From positions 62,001-126,000 of the forward strand of contig NZ_JBNPOJ010000004.1 in assembly GCF_050315115.1 (NCBI RefSeq): a DNA stretch of 64,000 nt. The letters are read 5' to 3'. A program made the position numbers and the translations under genes. Below are positions 1-8,530 of this stretch, one piece after another. The stretch comes from Peptoniphilus_A sp022767005. GTDB taxonomy: Bacteria > Bacillota > Clostridia > Tissierellales > Peptoniphilaceae. Every line of letters starts with the position of its first letter. Position 1 is the stretch's first letter. The notes beneath the pieces were generated by a model. The model had not been told where the DNA came from. It saw only the letters and a list, made by a program, of their open reading frames with translations, and did not search any database.

Positions 1-703
1 CTATTACATCATAGGAACCTTTACCATTTATAGTTGGACGCATTCTGTCGTTTACTTCTCTTCTTCCATCAATAGAAAGAACAACATTGTCCATATTTTC
101 ATTTATGAAATCTTCAATTTCTTTATTTAAAAGCATTCCATTAGTTGTAATGGTAAATCTGAAATGTTTTCCATGTTTTTTTTCTTCTTCTCTTCCATAA
201 GCCACAAGTTTTTTTACTAAATCAAAATTCATAAGTGGTTCGCCACCGAAGAAGTCCACTTCAAGATTTTTTCTATTGCCAGAATTTTTTATTAAGAAAT
301 CCAAAGCTTTTTTACCAGTTTCAAAGGACATTAAACTTCTATCGCCCTTAAAATCACCCTGTGAAGCAAAACAATATTTACATCTTAAATTACAATCATG
401 AGCCACATGAAGACATAAAGCCTTTACAACATTTTGCGGATTATATTTTGGAAGTTTAAAATGTTCGTCTTCAGAAAATAGAAGACCTTCCTTTACTAAA
501 TAATCTATTTCTTCATAGGCTTCTAAGGCATCTTGTTCCTTATAAATTCTTGAAAATTTTTCTATGACTTCATCTTTTGACATTTTTTCATAATCATCAA
601 TCATCTCATATACGATTTTTTCAACAACATGAACAGAACCACTTGCAATATCAAGCACTATGTATCTGTCGTTTAAATAAAATTTGTGAATTCTTTCTAC
701 CAT
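1..703 (-). CDS. scfB: SCIFF peptide maturase, radical SAM/SPASM (partial, C-terminus beyond left edge)
   Basis: This is the N-terminal 234 codons of the radical SAM enzyme that forms Cys-to-Thr thioether (sactipeptide-type) links in the SCIFF peptide. I translated it from the sequence. It starts at ATG 703 behind AAGGAG. A roughly 100-residue peptide-recognition-like N-terminus (MVERIHKFYLNDRYIVLD) is followed by the CNLRCKYCF cluster motif (CxxxCxxC) and then FFGGEPL and TITTNG. The C-terminal SPASM domain, which carries the auxiliary clusters, lies outside the window. It follows scfA directly on the same strand, so precursor and maturase form a pair. The family call is firm; activity is inferred. 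Confidence 0.9.
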   Translation of the reverse strand, partial: MVERIHKFYLNDRYIVLDIASGSVHVVEKIVYEMIDDYEKMSKDEVIEKFSRIYKEQDALEAYEEIDYLVKEGLLFSEDEHFKLPKYNPQNVVKALCLHVAHDCNLRCKYCFASQGDFKGDRSLMSFETGKKALDFLIKNSGNRKNLEVDFFGGEPLMNFDLVKKLVAYGREEEKKHGKHFRFTITTNGMLLNKEIEDFINENMDNVVLSIDGRREVNDRMRPTINGKGSYDVI

Positions 704-734
704 CTTTACTCCTTTACCATTCCTTAACAAAATA

Positions 735-757
735 AAAGCAAGGTTTCCCTTGCCTTA
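735..757 (-). terminator. Hairpin with U-tract between scfA and scfB
   Basis: On the minus strand, AAGGCAAGG and CCTTGCTTT pair as a 9-bp stem with one G-U pair around a GAAA loop, followed by TTATTTTG. It begins at the stop codon of scfA and sits before the scfB ribosome binding site. It should act as a partial terminator that lowers maturase mRNA relative to precursor mRNA. Confidence 0.7.
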
Positions 758-901
758 GTTTTCAGAATTTTCACATTTTTGATTTCCAACTGTGCAACTA
801 GTTTTGCAAGCTGATTGACAAGATGTTTGACATTCACCACATCCGCCTTTTTCATAGGTTTTTTTAAGATTTTTATTTGTAAGTGTTTTTATATGTTTCA
901 T
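755..901 (-). CDS. scfA: SCIFF precursor peptide (six cysteines in forty-five residues)
   Basis: This 48-residue ORF encodes the ribosomal peptide substrate of the neighbouring maturase. It starts MKHIKTLTNKNLKKTYEKGG and has six cysteines at positions 21, 24, 28, 32, 36 and 43, with Ser/Thr residues between them. That is the defining SCIFF pattern, a family nearly universal in Clostridia. The N-terminal half is a basic leader and the cysteine-rich half is the core. It lies between yajC and scfB in the same direction. Its biological role is unknown across the family. No dedicated protease or exporter is visible in the window. Confidence 0.93.
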   Translation of the reverse strand: MKHIKTLTNKNLKKTYEKGGCGECQTSCQSACKTSCTVGNQKCENSEN

Positions 902-909
902 AATTTCTC

Positions 910-1209
910 CTATTCTTCTTCACTATCTTTAAGTTCTGAATTCTTTTTATAAGTGCCATTGATTCCCCACTTCATAATTTCAATTTTTGAATTATCTGAT
1001 GAAGTTTCAATAACTAAGTAATCTTCCTTAATAAGGACAATTTTTCCAATTATTCCACCGATTGTTATTACTTTATCTCCAACTTTTAAATTTTCACGCA
1101 TTTCATTTATTTCATTTGCTTTTTTCTTTTGCGGTCTTATCATGAAAAAATAAAAAATAACAAACATCAGTATTAAAGGAATAAAATTTAACATTGCTTT
1201 TTGCTCCAT
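910..1209 (-). CDS. yajC: Preprotein translocase subunit YajC
   Basis: This 99-residue protein belongs to the accessory SecDF-YajC complex at the Sec translocon. It has one N-terminal membrane helix (about residues 4-22), then the YajC signature FFMIRPQKKKA, and a small cytoplasmic beta domain with VGDKVITIGGIIGKI. I chose ATG 1209 because a GGGGG ribosome binding site sits just upstream. The ORF could extend 15 codons further, but that stretch has no such site. It lies between tgt and the SCIFF genes, the usual clostridial order. secD/secF are not in the window. Confidence 0.92.
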   Translation of the reverse strand: MEQKAMLNFIPLILMFVIFYFFMIRPQKKKANEINEMRENLKVGDKVITIGGIIGKIVLIKEDYLVIETSSDNSKIEIMKWGINGTYKKNSELKDSEEE

Positions 1210-1278
1210 TATTAACCCCCTTCTTATAATATAATTAATAATTACATTATACATTTAATTGTATGACTTAACAAGAAA

Positions 1279-2391
1279 TTATTTATAACCATACTTCTTG
1301 TAAAAATCATTTTTATACTCTAAAAAATAATCTCCCTTTATTGACTCTCTAATATTTTTCATCATATTTAATAAAAAATATAAATTGTGAATAGTTGCAA
1401 GCCTCATGCCAAGTATCTCATCTACATTAAATAAATGTCTAATATATGCCTTAGAAAAATTTCTACAAGTGTAGCAATCACAGTCTTTATCAAGTGCAGA
1501 AAAATCTTCTTTGTAAAGAGCATTTTTTATTGCAATTTTACCATTATGAGTAAGAACTGTTCCATTTCTCGCAATTCTAGTTGGGAGAACACAGTCAGCC
1601 ATATCGACTCCTCTTTCAACTGCCTCAAATAAATAATCTGGGCTACCTACTCCCATTAAATATCTTGGCTTACTCTCTGGCATAAAATTAGTTGTGAAAT
1701 CTAAAATATCATTCATAAGATCAATTGGCTCTCCAACGGATAAACCTCCAATAGAATATCCCTTAAAGTCAATATCAACCATTTCTCTAGCAGAAATTTC
1801 TCGTAGGTCTTTATACATTCCACCTTGAATTATTCCGAAAAGGGTTTGATTATCTATATTCTTATGATGCTCTTTGCACCTTTCTGCCCATCTAAGAGTT
1901 CTTCTCATAGAATTGTCTATATACTCATAACTTGCAGGATAGGGTGCACATTCATCAAATGCCATTATTATATCTGAACCTAAAATATTTTGAATGTCTA
2001 TAGATTTTTCTGGAGATATAAACATTTTACTTCCATCGATATGACTTCTAAAATGAACCCCATCTTCAGTTATTTTTCTATTGTCTGAGAGAGAAAAAAC
2101 TTGAAATCCACCAGAATCTGTAAGAATTGGTTTGTCCCAATTCATAAATTTATGAAGTCCACCAGCTTTTTCTATTATGTCAGTACCTGGTCTTAAAAAT
2201 AAATGATAAGTATTTGAAAGAATTATCTGTGAACCAATTTCTTTTAACTCATCAGGAGTCATTGTCTTTACAGTTGCTCTCGTACCTACTGGCATAAATA
2301 TTGGAGTCTCAATTTCTCCGTGATTAGTTGTAATTTTACCAAGCCTTGCCTTTGAATCCTTGGCAGTTTTTAATAACTCAAATTTAAACAT
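1279..2391 (-). CDS. tgt: Queuine tRNA-ribosyltransferase
   Basis: This enzyme exchanges guanine 34 of GUN-anticodon tRNAs for preQ1 in the queuosine pathway. Its 370 residues form one TIM barrel. TDSGGFQVFS contains a catalytic-site Asp (about D92), DCVLPTRIARNG contains the nucleophile Asp (about D266), and C304, C306, C309 and about H336 form the zinc site. The start ATG lies behind AAGGTAGG, which contains the queA stop, so the two are translationally linked. queA, encoding the next enzyme of the pathway, is 5 nt upstream. Queuosine precursor synthesis or uptake genes are not in the window. Confidence 0.97.
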   Translation of the reverse strand: MFKFELLKTAKDSKARLGKITTNHGEIETPIFMPVGTRATVKTMTPDELKEIGSQIILSNTYHLFLRPGTDIIEKAGGLHKFMNWDKPILTDSGGFQVFSLSDNRKITEDGVHFRSHIDGSKMFISPEKSIDIQNILGSDIIMAFDECAPYPASYEYIDNSMRRTLRWAERCKEHHKNIDNQTLFGIIQGGMYKDLREISAREMVDIDFKGYSIGGLSVGEPIDLMNDILDFTTNFMPESKPRYLMGVGSPDYLFEAVERGVDMADCVLPTRIARNGTVLTHNGKIAIKNALYKEDFSALDKDCDCYTCRNFSKAYIRHLFNVDEILGMRLATIHNLYFLLNMMKNIRESIKGDYFLEYKNDFYKKYGYK

Positions 2392-2396
2392 ATTAC

Positions 2397-3416
2397 CTAC
2401 CTTATAAACATTGCATCGCCAAAGCTGAAAAATCTGTATCTTTCTTTCACCGCTTCTTTGTATGCTTTTAAAATAATTTCTCTTGTAGAAAGCGAAGACA
2501 CTAACATTAAAAGAGTGGATTCTGGTAAGTGAAAATTTGTTATAAGAGCATCAACGCACTTAAACTTATATGGTGGATAAATAAATATATTTGTAAAACC
2601 ACTTTTTTCATGAACCTTTCCACTTTCGTCGGCAATAGATTCTACAGTTCTTACACTTGTAGTACCAACAGCAATTACTCTATTCCCTCTTTTTTTTGCA
2701 GCGTTTATTTTTTCTGCAACTTCTTTAGTCATAATATAAAATTCAGAATGCATTTCATGTTCATCAATATTTTCAACCTTTACAGGTCTAAATGTTCCTA
2801 GACCTACATGAAGTGTAATGTAACAAATTTCTACTTTTTTGTCCTTAACTTTTTGAAGAAGTTCCTTTGTAAAATGAAGTCCTGCAGTTGGTGCTGCGGC
2901 TGAACCTTCTTCTCTCGCATATACAGTTTGGTATCTATCTTTGTCTTTTAGTTTTTCAGTAATATAGGGAGGAAGGGGCATTTCACCAAGCTCATCTAAA
3001 ATTTCTTCAAAAACTCCATCATATTGAAACTTTAAAAATCTAGATCCATCATGAGAAATGTCAACTACTTCTGCGGACAGTTTATCGCTAAAAATTATTT
3101 TAGTTCCAATTTGTGCTTTTTTTCCAGGTTTAGATAAACATTCCCATATATCTCCCTTTCTGTTTAAAAGTAGAAATTCAATTTTTTCCTCTTTATTTTC
3201 TCTATGTCCATAAATTCTTGCAGGCATTACCTTTGTGTCATTTAATACTAAAACATCCCCTTCATTAAGATAATCAATTATGTCATAAAAATGTTTGTGT
3301 TCCATTTCTCCAGTTTTTTTGTCTAAAACAAGAAGTCTCGAATGATCTCTTTTTTCAGTAGGATGTTGTGCTATTAATTCCTTTGGTAAGTCGTAATAAA
3401 AATCTTTTGTTTTCAT
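2397..3416 (-). CDS. queA: S-adenosylmethionine:tRNA ribosyltransferase-isomerase
   Basis: QueA transfers and isomerises the ribosyl group of S-adenosylmethionine onto preQ1-tRNA to give epoxyqueuosine. The 339-residue length and the motifs DFYYDLPKELIAQHP at the N-terminus, AAPTAGLHFT in the middle and NFHLPESTLLMLVSS near the C-terminus are all typical of the family. It sits between the SpoIID-like gene and tgt, in the order ruvAB-queA-tgt-yajC that is widely conserved in Firmicutes. No truncation or missing motif was noticed. Confidence 0.97.
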   Translation of the reverse strand: MKTKDFYYDLPKELIAQHPTEKRDHSRLLVLDKKTGEMEHKHFYDIIDYLNEGDVLVLNDTKVMPARIYGHRENKEEKIEFLLLNRKGDIWECLSKPGKKAQIGTKIIFSDKLSAEVVDISHDGSRFLKFQYDGVFEEILDELGEMPLPPYITEKLKDKDRYQTVYAREEGSAAAPTAGLHFTKELLQKVKDKKVEICYITLHVGLGTFRPVKVENIDEHEMHSEFYIMTKEVAEKINAAKKRGNRVIAVGTTSVRTVESIADESGKVHEKSGFTNIFIYPPYKFKCVDALITNFHLPESTLLMLVSSLSTREIILKAYKEAVKERYRFFSFGDAMFIR

Positions 3417-3429
3417 TTTTGCCTTTCTA

Positions 3430-4548
3430 TTATTTTATCTTTTCAATATTTGTGCCAGGGAAATAAAATTCAATAATATCCTTATAATTATTGCCCTTTT
3501 TTGCCATTTCTACAGCACCATATTGGCTCATGCCAACACCATGACCATATCCATTTCCCTTTACAATTATTTTGCCATTATCACAATTAATATCAAATAA
3601 TGTTGATTTAATTATTGTATTTCCTATTTTATTTCGAAAATCATTGGCCTTTAATGTAATATTTCCTTTAGATGTATTAAACGTAATATTTTTAACCCTA
3701 TTAGAACTTGTTGAATCTAAGTTAACTCCCAATATATCAGTTAAATCTAATTTTTTTAAATCACTATCTTTTATAGTATACTCCCATGTATAAACTGAAT
3801 AGGGATCTTCTTTTGATATCAAGTATGGTACAAAATTTCCGCCCCAAGCTTCTGATGACGAAACTGTATATCCACCCGATGATGCACAAAAAATTGTTTC
3901 AGCAATTTTCCCATCGTATTTAATTACTTCTCCTAATGTGCTTTCTACAGCTTTATCCGTTGATTTTTCTTCAACATCTTTTCCGTAATAAACTTGAGAA
4001 TTTGTAGTATCGTCGAGATTATATCCTTTTTTTATATATTTGTTGAAATTATTTATTGCAAAGGACCTTGAGCAAAGAGCCTGTGCCTTTAATGATTCCA
4101 TTGGAAATTCTGGACTCATTTCCTTAGGAATTACTCCTCTTAAATAATCGTCAATATTTACATTGTTCACAACATCTAATTTTCCATTATTAACTCTAAA
4201 TGAAATTGCTCCTCTATAATTTCTTTTTATTTTATCTACATATATTGGAGAATCAGAACCTATTAAGAAAGCTCCATCTTGAGGAAAATTTGCTAGTTTA
4301 AAATTATTTCCCTTTAAATTAATATTTTTCCCATCAAACATTATGTCAATTTCTTTATTATTTGTCTTATTTATAACTTGGTCATCTGAAGTAATAATAA
4401 ATAAATTACTTTTAGATTTTAGCTTTAAATTTTCCTTTTCATTTACAGATTTCCCAATTTTAATATCAATTTTATCATAACTATCCTTAGCAAAAATGTT
4501 AATTGGTAATAACATAAATATTATGGCTAACAATAAAATTTTTTTCAT
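3430..4548 (-). CDS. SpoIID/LytB-type peptidoglycan lytic transglycosylase
   Basis: This 372-residue exported protein has a signal peptide or anchor (residues about 1-20, KKILLLAIIFMLLPINIFA) and a SpoIID domain from about residue 120 onward. DDYLRGVIPKEMSPEFP carries the catalytic-type Glu, followed by AQALCSRSFA and the C-terminal GYGHGVGMSQYGA. SpoIID enzymes cleave glycan strands lacking stem peptides. I chose ATG 4548, one base after the ruvB stop and behind AAGGGTG, over an upstream GTG. SpoIID-like proteins also occur in non-sporulating species, so it does not prove sporulation. It may act in division or wall remodelling. Confidence 0.85.
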   Translation of the reverse strand: MKKILLLAIIFMLLPINIFAKDSYDKIDIKIGKSVNEKENLKLKSKSNLFIITSDDQVINKTNNKEIDIMFDGKNINLKGNNFKLANFPQDGAFLIGSDSPIYVDKIKRNYRGAISFRVNNGKLDVVNNVNIDDYLRGVIPKEMSPEFPMESLKAQALCSRSFAINNFNKYIKKGYNLDDTTNSQVYYGKDVEEKSTDKAVESTLGEVIKYDGKIAETIFCASSGGYTVSSSEAWGGNFVPYLISKEDPYSVYTWEYTIKDSDLKKLDLTDILGVNLDSTSSNRVKNITFNTSKGNITLKANDFRNKIGNTIIKSTLFDINCDNGKIIVKGNGYGHGVGMSQYGAVEMAKKGNNYKDIIEFYFPGTNIEKIK

Positions 4549-4549
4549 T

Positions 4550-5551
4550 TTAATCACCCTTATATTCTATTCCAAAATGGTCGTAAGCCCTTTTTGTAGC
4601 AACCCTTCCTCTAGGAGTTCTAATAATAAAACCAATTTGCATTAAATATGGTTCATATACATCTTCTACTGTTCCCTTATCTTCCCCAATAGCAGCCGAA
4701 ATAGCATCAATTCCAACAGGTCGTCCATAAAATTTTTCAATCATTGTAAGAATTATTCTTCTGTCAATATTATCTAACCCATATTTATCGATTTCTAAAA
4801 GATTCAAACCTTTCATAGCCACCTTTGTGGTTATTACCCCTTCCTCTTTTACTTCGGCATAATCTCTTACTCTTTTTAAAAGTCTATTAGCTATTCTTGG
4901 AGTTCCACGAGATCTTTTAGCTATTTCCATAGCTCCCTCTTTTTCAATTGGAATATTTAAGATTTTTGCAGATCTCATAATAATTTCTACTAAAGATTTT
5001 GTATCGTATAAATCTAACTTTAGCATTACTCCAAATCTATCCCTAAGTGGAGAAGTTAGCATCCCTGCTCTTGTAGTTGCTCCTATTAGTGTAAAAGGTG
5101 CAAGATCAAGTCTAATTGATCTAGCTGAAGGTCCCTTTCCTATAATTATGTCCAGAGCATGATCTTCCATTGCAGGATAAAGAATTTCCTCAACAGATTT
5201 ATTTAATCTGTGAATTTCATCAATAAATAGTACATCGTCATTATTTAAATTTGTAAGAATGCTGGCAAGATCGCCTTGTTTTTCTATTGCAGGCCCCGAC
5301 GTAACTTTTAAGTTAACGCCCATTTCATTTGCTATAATACCAGCGAGAGTGGTTTTTCCAAGTCCAGGTGGTCCACTTAGTAAAGTGTGATCAAGAGGCT
5401 CAGATCTATTTTTGGCAGCTTCTATAAAAATTTTTAAATTATCTACAATTTTTTCCTGACCAATGTATTCGCTTAACCACTTAGGTCTAAGGCTAATTTC
5501 TTTTGTATCTCCATCTATAAAAGCTGGTTCAACTAATCTATTTTTATCCAT
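4550..5551 (-). CDS. ruvB: Holliday junction branch migration ATPase RuvB
   Basis: RuvB is the hexameric AAA+ motor that drives branch migration with RuvA. The 333 residues contain Walker A GPPGLGKTTLAG (about residue 60), Walker B DEIH, sensor GATTRAGML, the arginine-finger region SPLRDRFG and a C-terminal winged helix (GRPVGIDAISAAIGED). It lies 5 nt downstream of ruvA, and its stop lies one base from the start of the SpoIID-like gene. Confidence 0.98.
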   Translation of the reverse strand: MDKNRLVEPAFIDGDTKEISLRPKWLSEYIGQEKIVDNLKIFIEAAKNRSEPLDHTLLSGPPGLGKTTLAGIIANEMGVNLKVTSGPAIEKQGDLASILTNLNNDDVLFIDEIHRLNKSVEEILYPAMEDHALDIIIGKGPSARSIRLDLAPFTLIGATTRAGMLTSPLRDRFGVMLKLDLYDTKSLVEIIMRSAKILNIPIEKEGAMEIAKRSRGTPRIANRLLKRVRDYAEVKEEGVITTKVAMKGLNLLEIDKYGLDNIDRRIILTMIEKFYGRPVGIDAISAAIGEDKGTVEDVYEPYLMQIGFIIRTPRGRVATKRAYDHFGIEYKGD

Positions 5552-5555
5552 AATA

Positions 5556-6140
5556 TCAACCCATTAATTTCAATGCTTCTCTTATTCTATCAGATATATC
5601 TAATGATATATCAATCTTTTCAAGAACTTTTTTTGCGTCATATACATTATAACCTAATGAGATAAGTGCCTCAACTGCTGGATCATCATTTTCATCAAAT
5701 GTATTAACATATTCCGTTTCAAAATTTAAATCTAAATTTAATTTTTCAACTTTATCCTTTAATTCTAAAATTATTCTCTGTGCTGTTTTTTTTCCAACAC
5801 CAGGAAGCTTCATAAGAGCTTTGTCATCCTTTGATATAATATACTTTGCGATATTTGATGCGTCATCTCCATCTAAAATCCCCATGGCAAGTTTTGGACC
5901 AATTCCTGTTACTGTGGTCAAAAGATCAAAAGCATCTCTTGTTTCACTATCTTTAAATCCATATAAAACTGCAGCATCTTCTCTTAAGATAAGTCTAATA
6001 TTTATAAAAACTTCTTCATTTTTATAAAATGTATGAAGTTCTCTTGAAATCATGTTAATTATATAACCGATACCATTAGCTTCAAGAACTAAATATCCCC
6101 TATCTGTTGAGTGTACTTTACCCTTTAAAAATTCTATCAT
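5556..6140 (-). CDS. ruvA: Holliday junction DNA helicase subunit RuvA
   Basis: RuvA is the tetrameric junction-binding subunit that loads RuvB. The 194 residues show domain I (MIEFLKGKV, OB fold), the paired helix-hairpin-helix region (LTTVTGIGPKLAMGIL and LMKLPGVGKKTAQRIILEL) and a C-terminal RuvB-contact domain (AVEALISLGYNVYDAKKVL). Its ATG overlaps the ruvC stop as TAATG, which suggests translational coupling. Confidence 0.98.
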   Translation of the reverse strand: MIEFLKGKVHSTDRGYLVLEANGIGYIINMISRELHTFYKNEEVFINIRLILREDAAVLYGFKDSETRDAFDLLTTVTGIGPKLAMGILDGDDASNIAKYIISKDDKALMKLPGVGKKTAQRIILELKDKVEKLNLDLNFETEYVNTFDENDDPAVEALISLGYNVYDAKKVLEKIDISLDISDRIREALKLMG

Positions 6141-6634
6141 TATATCATCCTAAAACTTTCTTTAAACTTAATTGAACTTCCGTGAGTTATTGCAACTGCA
6201 AGTGCATCGGCTACATCGTCAGGCTTTGGAATTTCACTTAAATTTAAAATAATCTTAACCATTTCTTGTACCTGTGTTTTCGTAGCTCTACCATATCCTA
6301 CAAGAGCTTGTTTAACTTGCAAGGGAGTGTATTCATACAAACCAGCACCGCTCTTTTTTGCTGACAAAACTTCAACTCCACGAGCTTGAGCAACTGTAAT
6401 TGCAGTCTTGACGTTTTTATTAAAAAACAGTTCTTCAAAAGCAATATCAATAGGCTTATATTTTTCTATTAATTCATTCATTTCTTCATAAATTAAATTT
6501 AGTCTATCTGCAAGTGGAACCTTGGACATTGTAGTAATGGCACCATAATCTATAACTTTATATGAATTTCCTTTTAATTCTAAAAAACCATATCCAACTA
6601 TTGCTATTCCAGGGTCAATACCCATTATTATCAA
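6140..6634 (-). CDS. ruvC: Crossover junction endodeoxyribonuclease RuvC
   Basis: RuvC resolves Holliday junctions by paired nicks. The 164 residues carry the RNase H-like catalytic acids: the Asp of MGIDPG, the Glu of AFEELFF and the Asp pair of DDVADALAVAITHG. I keep the TTG start at 6634 because MIIMGIDPG gives the full first beta strand and GGTGAT lies upstream; the ATG three codons later is the alternative. It is followed without a gap by ruvA and ruvB. Having all three ruv genes together is less common in Firmicutes, which often use RecU instead. Confidence 0.96.
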   Translation of the reverse strand: MIIMGIDPGIAIVGYGFLELKGNSYKVIDYGAITTMSKVPLADRLNLIYEEMNELIEKYKPIDIAFEELFFNKNVKTAITVAQARGVEVLSAKKSGAGLYEYTPLQVKQALVGYGRATKTQVQEMVKIILNLSEIPKPDDVADALAVAITHGSSIKFKESFRMI

Positions 6635-6672
6635 ATTATCACCACTTTAAAAAGGATAGTATAAAACTATCC

Positions 6673-7434
6673 TTATTTGTATCTCTTTAAAACTCTATCG
6701 TTAACTCCATCCCAAAAACCATTCCTAAAAATCCTAAATCCATCTATGTAAAGAAACTTAGAAATTTTATTGTTTAGAGTAATAATTTCAGAATCAGTCA
6801 AATATGAATCTACTTCCCTAATTTTAACATCGTCGTTTTCACTTTTGAAAGAAAGTTGTAAATCAAGATGATCATTTATACTATTTATTTTTTCATTAAG
6901 CAACTTTTTCTTAACGTCTGAAAGTGTATTTTTTATAAAAATCCTAATTTGCTTATCTTTTCTAATTTCTTTAAAAATCAACTTTTTAAAAGACAAAACT
7001 TCCTCATTTTGAAATTCATATTGAAAAAGTTTTTTTCTATTATAAAGTTCATCAATAGTTAGATACTTCAATGTAATTATTTCGAGTATATTAATATGTT
7101 TTTTGGAATTAAATCCAAGCCTATAAGCTTCTAAATATAAATAAAGCTCTAATCTATTGATATCATCGTGTATTAGACTAGAAAGGTTCTGTGCAATAAG
7201 TTCTATTCCTTCCTTTTGCCTATAGATTTTAATTATATCTTTTCTCAAATTTTCAAGAGTAACATATCTTGGATATATGTTTTCGATTGACTCATAAACA
7301 TTGTATAAATTAAGCAAAATATTTATGCTATCCAAATCACCCTTGTATAAGAAGTTTGCAATTAGGTATTTTTTTATATCTTTAAAGGCAACACTTTTAA
7401 TAGGTTTCTGAATTAATTTTTGTGCCAAGTCCAT
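6673..7434 (-). CDS. Unknown mainly helical protein
   Basis: I do not recognise this 253-residue protein. It has no signal peptide or membrane segment, is rich in Lys, Ile, Leu and Asn, and appears alpha-helical through about residue 200, followed by a short acidic stretch and a conserved-looking tail with GFRIFRNGFWDGVNDRVLKRY. The start is ATG 7434, eight bases behind GGAGG; the ORF could be extended seven codons but without a site. It precedes ruvC by 38 nt. Its ribosome binding site is embedded in an inverted repeat that also looks like the asnA terminator. Confidence 0.7.
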   Translation of the reverse strand: MDLAQKLIQKPIKSVAFKDIKKYLIANFLYKGDLDSINILLNLYNVYESIENIYPRYVTLENLRKDIIKIYRQKEGIELIAQNLSSLIHDDINRLELYLYLEAYRLGFNSKKHINILEIITLKYLTIDELYNRKKLFQYEFQNEEVLSFKKLIFKEIRKDKQIRIFIKNTLSDVKKKLLNEKINSINDHLDLQLSFKSENDDVKIREVDSYLTDSEIITLNNKISKFLYIDGFRIFRNGFWDGVNDRVLKRYK

Positions 7435-7438
7435 AAAA

Positions 7439-7489
7439 AAATCCTCCGGTATCATATAAAAATATTATACTACATATACCGAAGGATTT
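7439..7489 (-). terminator. Inverted repeat after asnA, overlapping the next gene's promoter and ribosome binding site
   Basis: The arms at 7439-7452 and 7476-7489 are 14 nt each and pair with one G-T wobble around a 23-nt loop. On the minus strand the second arm contains GGAGG and is followed by seven Ts. The loop holds TATAAT (7464-7469). Read from asnA it looks like a terminator. A transcript starting from the loop would lack the first arm and expose the ribosome binding site. Confidence 0.6.
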
Positions 7490-7515
7490 GTATCCAATTT
7501 GTAAATTTCTTAAAA

Positions 7516-8511
7516 TTATAATAATTTTATTTTATTTTCTCTACAATAATTTAAATTACTTTCGTCCCAAACTCCAACTTGTACTTCTCCAATATGGCTT
7601 TTTTCAAGAAAAAACATACAAATTCTTGATTGACCAATACCTCCACCAATTGTATATGGAAGATTTGCCTTTAAAATGTCTTGGTGATATTTTAAGTTTA
7701 ATCTGTCTGTTGTATTTGCGAGTTCACATTGACTTTTTAGAGAATTTTCATCTACACGAATTCCCATGCTAGAAACTTCAAGAGAATTATCTAAAACTTC
7801 ATCCCAAAATAAGATATCTCCATTAAGCTTCCAATCATCGTAATCTGGGCTTCTAAGATCATGAGGTTCTCCAGAATTCAAGTTTCCTCCAATTCCCATG
7901 ATGAAAACTGCTCCCTTGTCTTTACAAATTAATTTTTCTCTTTCCTTAGGATTTTTCCCTGGATATAAATCTTCTAACTCTTGTGATGTTATAAAAAATA
8001 TTTCTTCAGGTAACTTTTTAGAAAGTATATATGGATAAGTTTGATTAATATATTCTTCTGTTCTCTTAAAAACCGAAAAAATTTCTTTAACAGTTAAATA
8101 AAGATACTCTTTATTTCTGTCACTTTTATCAATGATTTTTTCCCAGTCCCATTGATCTACATAAGATGAGTGAATTTCATCAAGTTCTTCTTCTGCTCTT
8201 ATGGCATTCATATCTGCATAAATACCTTCATACTTATTGAAATTATATTCTTTTAAAGCGTTTCTCTTCCATTTTGCCAGAGATTGAACGATCTCTACAT
8301 TTATGCCATAGTGTTTCAAGCGAAAATCCACTGCTTTTTCTCCATTTAAGTTATCATTAAGTCCTGTTTCAGGTCTAACAAAAAGAGGTGCAGAAACCCT
8401 TTGTAAATTTAAAGTATTTGCTAAATCCCTTTGAAAGTAATCTTTTACTGACTTAATTGCTATTTGTGTTTCTCTAAGGTCTAATTTTGTAGCACTAGAA
8501 TTATTTCTCAT
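7516..8511 (-). CDS. asnA: Aspartate-ammonia ligase (asparagine synthetase A)
   Basis: AsnA makes asparagine from aspartate, ammonia and ATP in the cytoplasm. The 331-residue length is standard, and the class II tRNA-synthetase-like core is visible: RVSAPLFVRPETGLND, MGIRVDENSLKSQ and the C-terminal GGGIGQSRICMFFLEK. ATG 8511 follows GGAGG. It is flanked by terminators on both sides, so it is probably a single-gene unit. The 5' leader is too short for a T-box. Confidence 0.97.
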   Translation of the reverse strand: MRNNSSATKLDLRETQIAIKSVKDYFQRDLANTLNLQRVSAPLFVRPETGLNDNLNGEKAVDFRLKHYGINVEIVQSLAKWKRNALKEYNFNKYEGIYADMNAIRAEEELDEIHSSYVDQWDWEKIIDKSDRNKEYLYLTVKEIFSVFKRTEEYINQTYPYILSKKLPEEIFFITSQELEDLYPGKNPKEREKLICKDKGAVFIMGIGGNLNSGEPHDLRSPDYDDWKLNGDILFWDEVLDNSLEVSSMGIRVDENSLKSQCELANTTDRLNLKYHQDILKANLPYTIGGGIGQSRICMFFLEKSHIGEVQVGVWDESNLNYCRENKIKLL

Positions 8512-8530
8512 CTTTTTCCTCCATAACTAT

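Noticed and set aside
3430..4548. SpoIID and SpoVG as proof that the organism sporulates
   Set aside because: Both families occur in non-sporulating Firmicutes and no other sporulation gene is in the window.
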